Shown: piece by piece, positions 6,852 through 15,764 of the stretch
Layout of the letters: each line of letters starts with the position of its first letter
Position numbering within the stretch: the first letter of the stretch is position 1
Origin: BS750m-G4 sp964472195
GTDB taxonomy: Bacteria > Bacteroidota > Ignavibacteria > Tepidaquicellales > Tepidaquicellaceae
NCBI GenBank assembly: GCA_964472195.1
Contig: CAYYJH010000017.1
Location: forward strand, 1 to 38,160
DNA length: 38,160 bases
Direction of reading: 5' to 3'
Program-made: the position numbers and the translations under genes
Notes under the pieces: model-generated
What the model was told of the DNA's origin: nothing
What the model saw: only the letters and a program-made list of their open reading frames with translations
Databases searched by the model: none

Positions 6852-9800
6852 ATGAAAAAACTAATATCTTTATTTATTCTTACATTATTCATTGGAATAA
6901 ATCACGGAGCAATTGCCCAGTCCTATGTAACAATCGGTACAGGTACTTCTTCTTCAGAAATAGCTCCATTGAATAGATATTATAATTATTCAACACACGA
7001 GGTAATATATCTACAGTCGGAGCTTGGTACAGCTAAAACTTTCATAAAGATAGCATACGATAAAGCCTCTGGATCAAACACACAGGGAATTCAAAATGTA
7101 ACAATTTATATGAAGCATACCACTACTTCTACACTTTCAAATGGTTCATATAGTCTGACAGGATATACACAAGTATTTAATGGTACATTCACAAACAACG
7201 CTACAAGCGGTTGGATGGAAATAGCACTGGATAATTCATTTTCTTACAATGGAACAGATAATCTCCAGATTTTAATAATCAAAGGATATCAATCCTGGTC
7301 ACGTTATCGACCAAGATGGAAATACACAACTCTTAGCAGTTATAGGACAAGAAATGGTTATTCAGATTCTCAGCAACCAACTTATCTTTCTAGAACGAAA
7401 CGCAGACCAAATGTTAGATTAGAATATGGAAATTTACCGGATCCATTTAATGGAATCGTTAATATCGGTCTGTCAATGTTTAACTTAGTAACAGGTAGAA
7501 ATCTTATACAAAAGGAACTCACAAGAACTGTTTACAATTATATACCTGTACAAACGGATAACACGTTGTCTAAAACACAAAAGGAAAGTGAATTTGTAGA
7601 TTTTCCATACGACGATGACGTAAGCTATAGAAAAGTAGCAACAACAGAAGTTTATTATGAACTTTATGAGAATGGTATTCGATATGATGGTCCTTTATAT
7701 GCACCTATAACAGAAGAGCAAAAAATTCAGTATGGAATCGGAGATGCCACTGGAGTATATGCAACAATTACGGCGGCTTTGAGTGATTTGAAACAGGTTG
7801 GAGTAAGCGGTCCGACAACTTTGACATTACTCGATCAAAATTATCCGACTGAGACTTTTCCACTTGAAGTACAAGTCAATAACAATCTTCCTACATCAAC
7901 AAATACAATAACACTGAGACCTGCAACAAATGTACAAGTGACTATTTCGGGCACAGCAAATTCAAATGCACTTATAAAGGTTATCGATCTCAGTCATTTT
8001 ACAATTGACGGTTCAGCATCGACACCAGGTTCTGAGAGTTTAACCATACAAAACACTTCAACTTCTTATCCAACTGTTGTAAGTTTCGGCTCAACAGGAA
8101 CGACTCCGTTTAATAATGCTGCATTAAAGAATTGCACAATTGTTAATGGTTCAACATCTTCATCTGCAGTAGTAGTATCTGCGGTGAGTGGAATTGGTGA
8201 TCCTGGTTATTTTTCAAATGTTACGATTGAGAACAATATTATTAAGAAAGCTTATATGGGTGTATATATAAATGGTGGAGCAGCCCCAACTCACAATGGT
8301 TTTAATTTAATAGTAACCGGGAATACTTTAATAGCTTCCGGTTCTGATGCAATAAGACTTTGTGGAATTTATATGCAGGGAGTAGACGGGGCAACCGTCG
8401 CGAATAATGAAGTAGCAAACCTCAATGGCACAAATAGCGAAGACGACAGGGGTATATGGCTTGCCTCGGGAACAATCAATGCAACAGTAGAAAAGAATAA
8501 GATTTATTCATTGAATTATACAGGTACAATTGGATACGGCTGTTATGGTGTAGCGGTTACTAGTGTCTTGAGTAATTGTAATAATACTGTCCGTACTAAT
8601 GTGATTTATGATATTTCAGGAGATGGCTATGATTATACAAGTCAATCTTATAAATATGACAATCCATTCGGAATTATGTGTCTTTCAAATCAAAGCGGAG
8701 TGAAGATTTATTACAATTCTATTAATCTATATGGAAATACTTTAAATCATTCAAATGCAATATCTGCAGGAATCGTTCTGTTTGCAGGTTCAAGCGCTGA
8801 AATTAAAAATAACTGCATTGTGAACAATCTTGGCTTAGCATCTTCTACCGGATTCGGTACTATTGGCGTTTACGCAGAAACAAGTTCTAACCAACTCGAA
8901 AACTCAAACTACAATAATTATTTTGTAAATCCATCAGGTTCCGGTGTAAAGCTGGTTGGGAAGTTAGGCAGTAATAACTATTCTGATTTAACCTCATATA
9001 AAACTGCAACAGGTCAGGATGAAAGTTCTTTCAATGGAGATCCGGGATACACATCAAATACAAATTTAATTCCTGATGTGTCAAATCCCGATTGCTGGTA
9101 TTCAAATGGAAAAGGCGTTCAGGTATCAGGAATAAACAGTGATTTTAATAATAATCAAAGAAGCACAACTGTATCAGGAGGTGCAACCGATATCGGTGCT
9201 TATGAAATTACTCCAACAGTAGATCCACCTCCTGCGTTACAGGGAAGTCAACCTGCTGATAATACCTTGACAACTCTGACTTTTGGAGAAAGAGTGCTTA
9301 GTACAATCTCCTGGTATGAAACAGGAATACTTCCATCATCAGTTGATTTTAAATACTTCTCAGGTTCAAATCCCCCAAATCCAAGTGGATATTACAGCAA
9401 TGCATACTGGGAAATAACACCAAATGGTGGTTCAAATTATGTATACGATATTACACTTTATTATGACAATGCTATTCTAGGTACAATCGGGATCGAAGAT
9501 GATATACGAATTGCTAAAAGTAATGATGGTGTTGTCTGGCAGGCATTCTTAACGCAAGGAACCGGACCAGGACAATTCGAAATTAATACAATAGCTAAGA
9601 CTATTACAGTATATGGATTAACTGACTTTTCCTTCTTTACTCTAACGGATAAAAATTCACCTCTTCCAGTAGAATTGACTTCATTTACTGCCTCGGTAAG
9701 AGACCGGAATGTTATGCTCCGCTGGTCAACGGCAGTAGAACTTAACAATGCTGGTTTTGAAATTGAGCGTAAATCCACTGATGCTATATATTGGACTAAG

Positions 9801-10244
9801 ATAGGATTCGTTCAGGGAAACGGTACGACAAACGAAACTAAAAATTATTCATTCAATGATAAAAAACTAAACACGGGTAAGTATGATTATAGACTGAAAC
9901 AATTAGACTATAATAACAAAGCAACCATATTTAGTTTGAATAACTCGGTGGAAATCGGTATACCTAAAAAATCAGATTTATCACAAAATTATCCGAATCC
10001 ATTTAACCCAATAACAAAAATAGATTACAATATAACATACAACAGCAAAGTTACGCTAAAGATATTCGACATCACCGGGCGTGAAATTTCCACACTAGTT
10101 AATGAAACACAGGAAGCCGGATATTACACGGTTCAATTTAACGCCTCAGATTTCGCGAGTGGTACCTACTTCTATCGTATGACTACCGAAGAAAATGGAA
10201 AGGAAAACTTTGTGATGACAAAAAGAATGATTTTAATAAAATAG
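6852..10244 (+). CDS. Large T9SS-exported protein: module + parallel beta-helix
   Basis: 1130 residues. Residues 1-23 are a signal peptide ending GAIAQ. Residues ~24-190 are one copy of the module found twice in the gene at 3544 (IGTGT, NYSTHEVIY, YTQVFNG, SGWMEIAL, ILIIKGYQS, RRPNVRLEY). After a linker, residues ~300-785 hold a right-handed parallel beta-helix of the NosD/pectate-lyase kind: short strands with repeated N-x-I, VTIENNIIKKAYMG, VTGNTLIASGSDAIRL, VANNEVANL, VEKNKIYSL and YYNSINLYGN. It ends with a G-A-x-DIGAYE-type closure common after such helices. Residues ~936-1035 are the VELTSF domain and ~1040-1130 the T9SS sorting domain (LSQNYPNPFNPITK). Likely an extracellular carbohydrate-binding or carbohydrate-acting protein, but catalytic residues cannot be named. 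A clear terminator follows. Confidence 0.88.
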   Translation: MKKLISLFILTLFIGINHGAIAQSYVTIGTGTSSSEIAPLNRYYNYSTHEVIYLQSELGTAKTFIKIAYDKASGSNTQGIQNVTIYMKHTTTSTLSNGSYSLTGYTQVFNGTFTNNATSGWMEIALDNSFSYNGTDNLQILIIKGYQSWSRYRPRWKYTTLSSYRTRNGYSDSQQPTYLSRTKRRPNVRLEYGNLPDPFNGIVNIGLSMFNLVTGRNLIQKELTRTVYNYIPVQTDNTLSKTQKESEFVDFPYDDDVSYRKVATTEVYYELYENGIRYDGPLYAPITEEQKIQYGIGDATGVYATITAALSDLKQVGVSGPTTLTLLDQNYPTETFPLEVQVNNNLPTSTNTITLRPATNVQVTISGTANSNALIKVIDLSHFTIDGSASTPGSESLTIQNTSTSYPTVVSFGSTGTTPFNNAALKNCTIVNGSTSSSAVVVSAVSGIGDPGYFSNVTIENNIIKKAYMGVYINGGAAPTHNGFNLIVTGNTLIASGSDAIRLCGIYMQGVDGATVANNEVANLNGTNSEDDRGIWLASGTINATVEKNKIYSLNYTGTIGYGCYGVAVTSVLSNCNNTVRTNVIYDISGDGYDYTSQSYKYDNPFGIMCLSNQSGVKIYYNSINLYGNTLNHSNAISAGIVLFAGSSAEIKNNCIVNNLGLASSTGFGTIGVYAETSSNQLENSNYNNYFVNPSGSGVKLVGKLGSNNYSDLTSYKTATGQDESSFNGDPGYTSNTNLIPDVSNPDCWYSNGKGVQVSGINSDFNNNQRSTTVSGGATDIGAYEITPTVDPPPALQGSQPADNTLTTLTFGERVLSTISWYETGILPSSVDFKYFSGSNPPNPSGYYSNAYWEITPNGGSNYVYDITLYYDNAILGTIGIEDDIRIAKSNDGVVWQAFLTQGTGPGQFEINTIAKTITVYGLTDFSFFTLTDKNSPLPVELTSFTASVRDRNVMLRWSTAVELNNAGFEIERKSTDAIYWTKIGFVQGNGTTNETKNYSFNDKKLNTGKYDYRLKQLDYNNKATIFSLNNSVEIGIPKKSDLSQNYPNPFNPITKIDYNITYNSKVTLKIFDITGREISTLVNETQEAGYYTVQFNASDFASGTYFYRMTTEENGKENFVMTKRMILIK

Positions 10245-10272
10245 TAGAATAGCAAAAACGAATCTAAACATC

Positions 10273-10307
10273 AAAGGCAGGATTCATTCATTTCCTGCCT
10301 TTTTTTA
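10273..10307 (+). terminator. Intrinsic terminator of the beta-helix gene
   Basis: AAAGGCAGGA (10273-10282) pairs perfectly with TCCTGCCTTT (10293-10302) around a 10-base loop and continues into T residues. It lies 29 bases after the stop of the + strand gene and separates it from the convergent CHAD gene. Confidence 0.85.
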
Positions 10308-10346
10308 TATCCTATAAATTTTTGGTTTTGAGAAGTAATCAAAGAG

Positions 10347-11351
10347 TTAATTTGTGATTCTGTTACTTTCTAAATTTTCATTTTCCATAGACAATATCAA
10401 CTTCTCCCTGAAATCCTCACTTTCCCATTTCCTTAGAATATTACATAACTCTTCAAAGTTTTGCTTCCTGTCTTTGTTTAATTCTCTGATAAATTTCAGG
10501 AGAGCAGTGGTGTGTATTTTTTGTAGTTTCTTTTCAAGATTAGAGTTGTAGATATTAATCTCCTCCATATATTCCTTTACTACAGGTACCAAAACATCGA
10601 TATCATGAATAGTTCCCAACCTCTCAACAAATAACTTTACTGCCTTAAGGTTCTTTTTGAAATCTTCAGCAAAAATATTCTGATATGTTTCTAAAGCATA
10701 CCTCAAAGGTTTTGTTTGTATTCGCATCTTGTGAAGTTCATCTTTTCTTCCTGGATGATCTACTACTCTATTTTTATAACCCATTACCCTGTCATACATA
10801 GCAGGTATTATCATATATGCATACTCACGGAAACTTTTATCAAAGCCAGCACTGGTTGAACTTATCATTTCAGGATTCACCAGATTATCATCCATGAATT
10901 TCAACAATTGAATTTCATGTGCTGCAAATTCATTCAATATTTCACTTTCAGAAATTTTTTTACGTTCGTAAAAATTTTGTTTTTTCAGCCTTGCTAATAG
11001 CAAAAACAGAGTTTGCTTGTCTTCTACGGTACTCTTATTTATATGATTCAAAACATAACCAATCATAACATCAAGCTCACGAACCTTTCCAAGCAATTTA
11101 ACAATATTTCTCACCCTGTTATAATGTTTTTTATACTCCTTTATTGGAAAGAGCCATTTGAATATTTTAAGTACTGCCTGCAGCCTTCGTGCAGATACAC
11201 GCATATCATGAAGAGCCTCGACATCTTCTTCCTCAAAAACCCTGTCTGTATAAGAATATAATTTTGTTATTCTTGAATTAAAGATAATCGATAAACACTC
11301 TAAAAGATTTTTCCTCGGATCAAATATTTCTTGTTCAGAAATTTTTACCAT
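10347..11351 (-). CDS. CHAD-domain protein
   Basis: 334 residues, almost entirely alpha-helical and rich in Lys/Arg/His. Signature elements of the conserved-histidine alpha-helical domain are present: ALHDMRVSARRLQAVLKIF near residue 50, LGKVRELDVMIG, the second-half ELHKMRIQTKPLRYALETY and LGTIHDIDVL. The two halves repeat the same H-x-x-R-x-x-x-x-x-L pattern. CHAD domains bind polyphosphate through basic surfaces and are found on polyphosphate granules in other bacteria, often beside CYTH or Ppx genes. Here a Ppx/GppA gene lies three genes upstream on the same strand, supporting a polyphosphate link. There is no CYTH domain and no signal peptide, so it should be cytoplasmic. 158 bases separate it from the OsmC gene. 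Confidence 0.88.
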   Translation of the reverse strand: MVKISEQEIFDPRKNLLECLSIIFNSRITKLYSYTDRVFEEEDVEALHDMRVSARRLQAVLKIFKWLFPIKEYKKHYNRVRNIVKLLGKVRELDVMIGYVLNHINKSTVEDKQTLFLLLARLKKQNFYERKKISESEILNEFAAHEIQLLKFMDDNLVNPEMISSTSAGFDKSFREYAYMIIPAMYDRVMGYKNRVVDHPGRKDELHKMRIQTKPLRYALETYQNIFAEDFKKNLKAVKLFVERLGTIHDIDVLVPVVKEYMEEINIYNSNLEKKLQKIHTTALLKFIRELNKDRKQNFEELCNILRKWESEDFREKLILSMENENLESNRITN

Positions 11352-11509
11352 TCAGATAATTACCTTCTGTTCTTTTACATTATAATAGAAATAAAAAAAC
11401 AAAAATTAAATTTATCTCGTAATCATTCAGTAAATTTATAGATTCAATTTAAGATACAAATCAATGAACTCCTCAAAGAGATGAGAATCAAATCCTAATG
11501 ACCACGATT

Positions 11510-11929
11510 CTATATCTCCTTAACAACTGTTTCCCATGTAACTTCGCATCCGGACTTCTTCAGCATTGCGGATATACCACAATATTTTTCCTGAGACAAA
11601 TTAACAGCATGATCGAGTTCTTCGATTTTCGAATCAGGACTAATCAATTCATACACTAAGTTTACCTTTGTATAAATTTTAGGATGCTCATCAGCACGTT
11701 CTGCTTCAAGATAAATATTGAATCCCTCGATTGTTTTGCGCCTTTTGCGAATCATGGATAACACGTCCATAGCAGTACATCCACCAAGAGATTGAAGCAT
11801 TACCTCCATAGGAGTAGGGGCTGATTCTTCACCGCCAAACTTCGGGTGCGAATCGAAATAAGTCGTCAAACCTTTTTCGTTCATACCGACAAGACGCATT
11901 CCTTTTTCTAATTTTACTGTTGCTTTCAT
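11510..11929 (-). CDS. OsmC family protein (peroxide/redox-related)
   Basis: 139 residues from ATG at 11927-11929 (MKATVKLEKGM); the longer frame starting at 12001 would overlap the transporter gene and adds unlike sequence. Both conserved cysteines of the OsmC/Ohr fold are present: the first in LQSLGGCTAMDVL, the second in EKYCGISAMLKKSG, with the F-G-G-E-E-x-A-P-T-P-M-E segment before them. OsmC proteins are small thiol peroxidases or related redox proteins in the cytoplasm; this one looks like the YhfA-type subgroup, for which the substrate is less certain. It lies 43 bases after the OPA transporter and could be co-transcribed with it. Confidence 0.88.
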   Translation of the reverse strand: MKATVKLEKGMRLVGMNEKGLTTYFDSHPKFGGEESAPTPMEVMLQSLGGCTAMDVLSMIRKRRKTIEGFNIYLEAERADEHPKIYTKVNLVYELISPDSKIEELDHAVNLSQEKYCGISAMLKKSGCEVTWETVVKEI

Positions 11930-11972
11930 AATAATTCTAGTTTGTTTAATAATTTTATTACAGATTCGTATA

Positions 11973-13319
11973 TTATGCTTTCTTCCCTTTCGGAAAGGCA
12001 TTCCATATTTTTATAGTTAATAAAATTGCAAGCACTACAAATGGTATCAAAAACACTGGCCAGTAGTTCCAGTTCCACGTAGTAATAAATCCTAACGATA
12101 GTGATTGAACACCAGTTCCTAAATAAACAAGACCATCAATTAAACCAACAGCAGTTGCAGCAGCTTTCCTGCCCCCAAAATCCATCGTTGCGGTACCGCT
12201 TAACATTCCATGCGTTCCTATAACTGCAAAAGATATTAACCCTACAAACAATGCTAACCCGAAAGGATTTCCCCATAAAGTAAATATCATTCCAATAGTT
12301 GAAATCAATATAACAAAGTAAAGTATACCCGCAACGGGTGCACGACGTGAACCAAAGATATGATCGGACATCCAGCCCGCTAACATTCCACCGAACGCAC
12401 CCGACACCATTAATATTAAGCCCCAATGTTTTAATAGCAAAGTCCAGGAATCTGCTAAATCTGGAGCAAAAGCAATTCTTTCTTTTGCAAAGATCGGGAA
12501 CCAATGCATGACACCGTTACGTATAACTCCAGTGCAGAACTCGATCAATCCAACAGTTAAAATAACTTTATTAGTAAATATTCTTTTTAGATTATCTGAT
12601 AATTTAAAAGCTGACTCTTTTTCGCCAGAAGAAGCATCTCCCGTATTAAAATCTTCATATCCTGCTTGTTTTGGAGAATCCTGTAAAACGAAAATATCAA
12701 GAATAACCCAGAACAATAAAATAAGCGCTGGTATAAAGAACACAAACCAGTAACTTGGATTATCCGGATTTATTCCTTCTGTAAAATCAACAATTGCCTG
12801 ACTCCAATCGAAAGCAAAATACAAACCTAAAGATATAAGAATTCCGAATATCCCTCCGAAAACCCCTCTTTCCCGCACATGAAACCAGGCAGAATTAACT
12901 TTAACAATTGCCACCGCACCATAACTTTGAAAATACATGTTCATCGAATACAAAATTGAAAATATAACTGTTAAATTAATCGACCACCCCAACTGTAAAA
13001 TTCCATACAGTACAGCACCCATAAGAGCATTCATCAAGGCAGAACCTCCCGCACCAATGAGAATTGCTTTTTTCCCTCCAATCTTGTCGGTAAGAGGACC
13101 ATTTATAAGAAATGAGAATGCATAAGTAATTGTTCCGGCTGCAAATATTATCCCGAATGCTTCCTTCGTCATAAGGTCACCGAGTGCATTCTTTGATACC
13201 GTAAGGTTATACCTTGCCATATAAAGAAATGCATACGTTAATCCAAGCGGCAGCCAGTTAAAAGCCCTTCTTCTCCTGTATGCAGCTGAGTGAACAGGTT
13301 TTGTCAATGTTGGTTCCAT
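11973..13319 (-). CDS. MFS transporter of the organophosphate:phosphate antiporter type
   Basis: 448 residues with about 12 hydrophobic segments. The start region NWLPLGLTYAFLYMARYNLTVSK resembles the first helix of GlpT/UhpT-type transporters. The cytoplasmic-loop motif D-K-I-G-G-K-K-A (near residue 80) and the second-half D-H-I-F-G-S-R-R (near residue 320) are the classic MFS loop signatures. The family exchanges glycerol-3-phosphate, hexose-phosphate or similar esters for inorganic phosphate across the inner membrane. The substrate cannot be read from sequence alone. The gene follows cupin and Ppx/GppA genes with short spacing (28 bases after the cupin), suggesting one transcript. Confidence 0.8.
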   Translation of the reverse strand: MEPTLTKPVHSAAYRRRRAFNWLPLGLTYAFLYMARYNLTVSKNALGDLMTKEAFGIIFAAGTITYAFSFLINGPLTDKIGGKKAILIGAGGSALMNALMGAVLYGILQLGWSINLTVIFSILYSMNMYFQSYGAVAIVKVNSAWFHVRERGVFGGIFGILISLGLYFAFDWSQAIVDFTEGINPDNPSYWFVFFIPALILLFWVILDIFVLQDSPKQAGYEDFNTGDASSGEKESAFKLSDNLKRIFTNKVILTVGLIEFCTGVIRNGVMHWFPIFAKERIAFAPDLADSWTLLLKHWGLILMVSGAFGGMLAGWMSDHIFGSRRAPVAGILYFVILISTIGMIFTLWGNPFGLALFVGLISFAVIGTHGMLSGTATMDFGGRKAAATAVGLIDGLVYLGTGVQSLSLGFITTWNWNYWPVFLIPFVVLAILLTIKIWNAFPKGKKA

Positions 13320-13347
13320 ATGTTAATTGTGTTTATTTATATAAAAC

Positions 13348-13683
13348 TTACTTATTAGTTTCTTCAATATGAACAGCTAACCAAATGCAAATCGGGTTAG
13401 CTGATGTTTTTTCCACTCTATGTTTTAAGTCAGAAGGAATAAAAATATAATCACCTTTGTTTAAAATTAGCTTCTTTCCATCCTCAAACGATAGCTCAGA
13501 ACTTCCTTGCAATAAAATCACCCATTCATCTTTATCTTGATGCAACCACTTACCTTCAGGAGTTCTTTGACCTGATGATAATATCCTTTCAATTACAACA
13601 TCGCCGTAACTTAAAATACTTTCAAACACTTCCTGCTCAACAGGATATTCCCCTGAAATTTTATAAATGTTTTTAGAATTCAT
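13348..13683 (-). CDS. Small cupin-domain protein
   Basis: 111 residues forming a single cupin barrel. Recognisable metal-site elements are GKWLHQDKDEWVILLQGSSEL (G-x-x-x-H-x-x-x-x-E) and, after the turn G-D-Y-I-F-I-P, LKHRVEKT with the later histidine. One histidine of the usual H-x-H pair is replaced by Q-D, so metal ligation may differ. Single-cupin proteins of this size have varied roles, often unknown. Its ATG overlaps the stop of the Ppx/GppA gene in an ATGA arrangement, so the two are probably translationally coupled. Confidence 0.8.
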   Translation of the reverse strand: MNSKNIYKISGEYPVEQEVFESILSYGDVVIERILSSGQRTPEGKWLHQDKDEWVILLQGSSELSFEDGKKLILNKGDYIFIPSDLKHRVEKTSANPICIWLAVHIEETNK

Positions 13684-14603
13684 TTAGTACCTCTAACCAA
13701 ATCAAGATATATTCCGTACCTGAGCCCTTTTGTAGAAACGAAAATTTCATTTGACTTAAGAAAGGTCATAATCTGTAATAGTATAAGAATACCTGAAGTG
13801 ATGATATCACTTCGCCCTTTCATATAATCCCCGATATCCAAAATTTCTTCATTAGATAATTTAATAAGTCTATCAAAGACATTCAGGATATCATCATAAA
13901 CTAAGACTGCCTTGTTAATCTTTTCAGGTTCAAATTTTTTTAAACCTATTTTAATCGCAGAAAGAGTCGTAAGGGTTCCAGCCACACCAATTAGACTTTT
14001 TTTACACAAACCGGCTACATCCAAATTTATTAAATTTTCATTTATGAAATTCTTTGCAGAATTTATTTCTTTATTCGATGGTTTTTCACTTAAAAACCTT
14101 TCCTTAATACGAAGCGAACCTACATCCATACTCACTTTATTGTGATGTCCTTTTTCTTTGTAAGATACCTCGGTACTACCCCCTCCGATATCTATCACTG
14201 CATACTCTTCTTTATTTTCAAAATCAAAAACAGCTCCGTTATAACTCAATATTGATTCTTCTTCTCCTGAGATTATTTTTATTCCGATACCTGTTTTCTT
14301 TTTCACGTAATTAATGAATTCGCTACTGTTCATAGAATCCCTTAAAAAACTTGTTCCGATTGCAACGATATTATCTGTTCTATACGTATCAGAAATTTCC
14401 TTATAAGTTTTTAACACCTTTAAAACTCGTTCAAAAGCGTCTCTGGAAATATTTTTTTGGTTATCTACACCTTTGCCTAGGCGGGGAATTTCTTGTCTCT
14501 CGGTTATCGTATTTACTTTTCCATTCTGAAATTCGGCTATAAGTAAAAGACAAGTATTAGTACCGATATCAATTATAGCAAACCTATTCTTCTTTGAGAG
14601 CAT
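13680..14603 (-). CDS. Ppx/GppA-family phosphatase (exopolyphosphatase or pppGpp hydrolase)
   Basis: 307 residues from ATG at 14601-14603 (MLSKKNRFAIIDIGTNT). That start follows the stop of the upstream small ORF by 10 bases and has a purine-rich CTGGGGATTT before it; an ATG at 14639 would overlap that ORF. The actin-like ATPase fold motifs are clear: AIIDIGTNTCLLLIAE (phosphate 1), AIGTSFLRDS, IISGEEESILSYNGA, AVIDIGGGSTEVSY (phosphate 2) and GVAGTLTTLSAI. Length matches the short two-subdomain forms without the C-terminal HD part. Such enzymes cut terminal phosphate from polyphosphate or pppGpp. The CHAD gene nearby favours polyphosphate. Confidence 0.88.
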   Translation of the reverse strand: MLSKKNRFAIIDIGTNTCLLLIAEFQNGKVNTITERQEIPRLGKGVDNQKNISRDAFERVLKVLKTYKEISDTYRTDNIVAIGTSFLRDSMNSSEFINYVKKKTGIGIKIISGEEESILSYNGAVFDFENKEEYAVIDIGGGSTEVSYKEKGHHNKVSMDVGSLRIKERFLSEKPSNKEINSAKNFINENLINLDVAGLCKKSLIGVAGTLTTLSAIKIGLKKFEPEKINKAVLVYDDILNVFDRLIKLSNEEILDIGDYMKGRSDIITSGILILLQIMTFLKSNEIFVSTKGLRYGIYLDLVRGTK

Positions 14604-14613
14604 AAATCCCCAG

Positions 14614-14793
14614 CTAATCAGTTTTAAAACATTTTTCAATCAAGAATGTTCTGAGCATTTTCATTTTTATAAATTCTGTTTCCAGGAAATAAATCTTTAT
14701 CAAACCTTCCTCATCTAAGATTTTTATAATACCATTTAGATAAAGAGCATCGGAAACCGAATCGTAGTTCTCATCGGTCAATAAAACCTGCAT
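14614..14793 (-). CDS. 59-residue small protein between folD and ppx
   Basis: ATG at 14791-14793, stop TAG at 14614-14616. The peptide begins MQVLLTDENYDSVSDALYLN, continues with GIIKILDEEGLIKIYFLETE and ends with KCFKTD. It is acidic in the first half, basic at the end, with no signal peptide, membrane segment or cysteine pair. It fits the operon neatly: it starts 12 bases after the folD stop, behind an A/G-rich TAAAAGAA, and ends 10 bases before the ppx start. That tight fit is the main reason to believe it. No family is recognised and no function is proposed. Confidence 0.55.
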   Translation of the reverse strand: MQVLLTDENYDSVSDALYLNGIIKILDEEGLIKIYFLETEFIKMKMLRTFLIEKCFKTD

Positions 14794-14805
14794 TTCTTTT
14801 AAAGT

Positions 14806-15696
14806 TTAGTTATCGTGGAATACATTTCCTTGAGCAGACTCAAGTGTATTCTTCATAAGCATAGCAATTGTCATTGGTCCAACACCCCCGGGGACGGGGG
14901 TAATTTTAGAACACTTTTCGAAACAATCTTCATAATCGACATCACCCGTTAAACTGTAACCAGTTTTTTTTGTATTATCTTCAACACGATTCATTCCTAC
15001 ATCTATTATAACACATCCATCTTGTATCATTTCTCCCTTTAAAAAATTTGCTTTTCCCATAGCCACGATAATAATATCAGCATTTAATGTATAAGACTTT
15101 ATATCTTTGGTCGCACTATGACACACTGTAACTGTAGAATTAAAACTTTTTTTTAAAAGAAGATTTGCCATCGGTTTGCCCACAATATTACTCCTGCCAA
15201 TAACAACGACGTTCTTTCCTGCAGTATCGACGCTGCTTCTCTTTAGAAGTTCTGTAATACCATATGGTGTACACGGCATAAATGATTTTGCACCCGTTAC
15301 TAACCTACCAACGTTCTGAGGATGAAATCCATCAACATCTTTCTTAAAATTAATTGCTTCAATTATTTTTAATTCGTTAATGTGTTTGGGTAACGGAAGT
15401 TGTACTAAAATTCCATGAATGTTTTTATCTTCGTTAAATTCATCAATTTGCTTAATCAGAATATCTTCTGTAGTGGCTTCCGGAAGGGGTTTTGTGATAG
15501 AGTAAAAACCTAATTGTTCACAAGCTTTGCCTTTACTTTTAACATATACTTTTGAGGCGGGGTCTTCTCCGACAAGAATAAAAGCTAAACCAGGTGTGAT
15601 TCCTTTTTCACGTTTTAATTTTTCTACTTCAACTTTTATCTCTTCTTTAATTTGGGATGAAATTAACTTACCGTCAATAACCTTGTTATCATTCAT
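14806..15696 (-). CDS. folD: Bifunctional methylenetetrahydrofolate dehydrogenase/cyclohydrolase
   Basis: 296 residues, the usual length. It interconverts 5,10-methylene-THF, methenyl-THF and 10-formyl-THF in the cytoplasm, feeding purine and formyl-Met synthesis. Motifs in order: Y-V-K-S-K near residue 51 (the YxxxK catalytic Tyr/Lys), GILVQLPLPKHI, DVDGFHPQNVGRL, PCTPYGITELL, VVIGRSNIVGKPMANLLL (NADP site), then GDVDYE and ITPVPGGVGPMTIAML at the end. It heads a minus-strand run with the 59-residue ORF and ppx close behind. GcvT, which also makes methylene-THF, lies elsewhere in the window. Confidence 0.96.
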   Translation of the reverse strand: MNDNKVIDGKLISSQIKEEIKVEVEKLKREKGITPGLAFILVGEDPASKVYVKSKGKACEQLGFYSITKPLPEATTEDILIKQIDEFNEDKNIHGILVQLPLPKHINELKIIEAINFKKDVDGFHPQNVGRLVTGAKSFMPCTPYGITELLKRSSVDTAGKNVVVIGRSNIVGKPMANLLLKKSFNSTVTVCHSATKDIKSYTLNADIIIVAMGKANFLKGEMIQDGCVIIDVGMNRVEDNTKKTGYSLTGDVDYEDCFEKCSKITPVPGGVGPMTIAMLMKNTLESAQGNVFHDN

Positions 15697-15764
15697 TATA
15701 TATTAAATCGAATAAAATGTTTAATGCTAAATATAAAACCTACTTGCTGATGAAAGGAAAAACC

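Noticed and set aside
11930..12001. Longer OsmC start at 12001
   Set aside because: It would add 24 basic residues unlike the family and overlap the end of the transporter gene; ATG 11929 begins exactly at the conserved domain.
14604..14639. Upstream ppx start at 14639
   Set aside because: It would overlap the 59-residue ORF by 26 bases and place 12 extra residues before the phosphate-binding motif; the start at 14603 has better spacing and a purine-rich leader.
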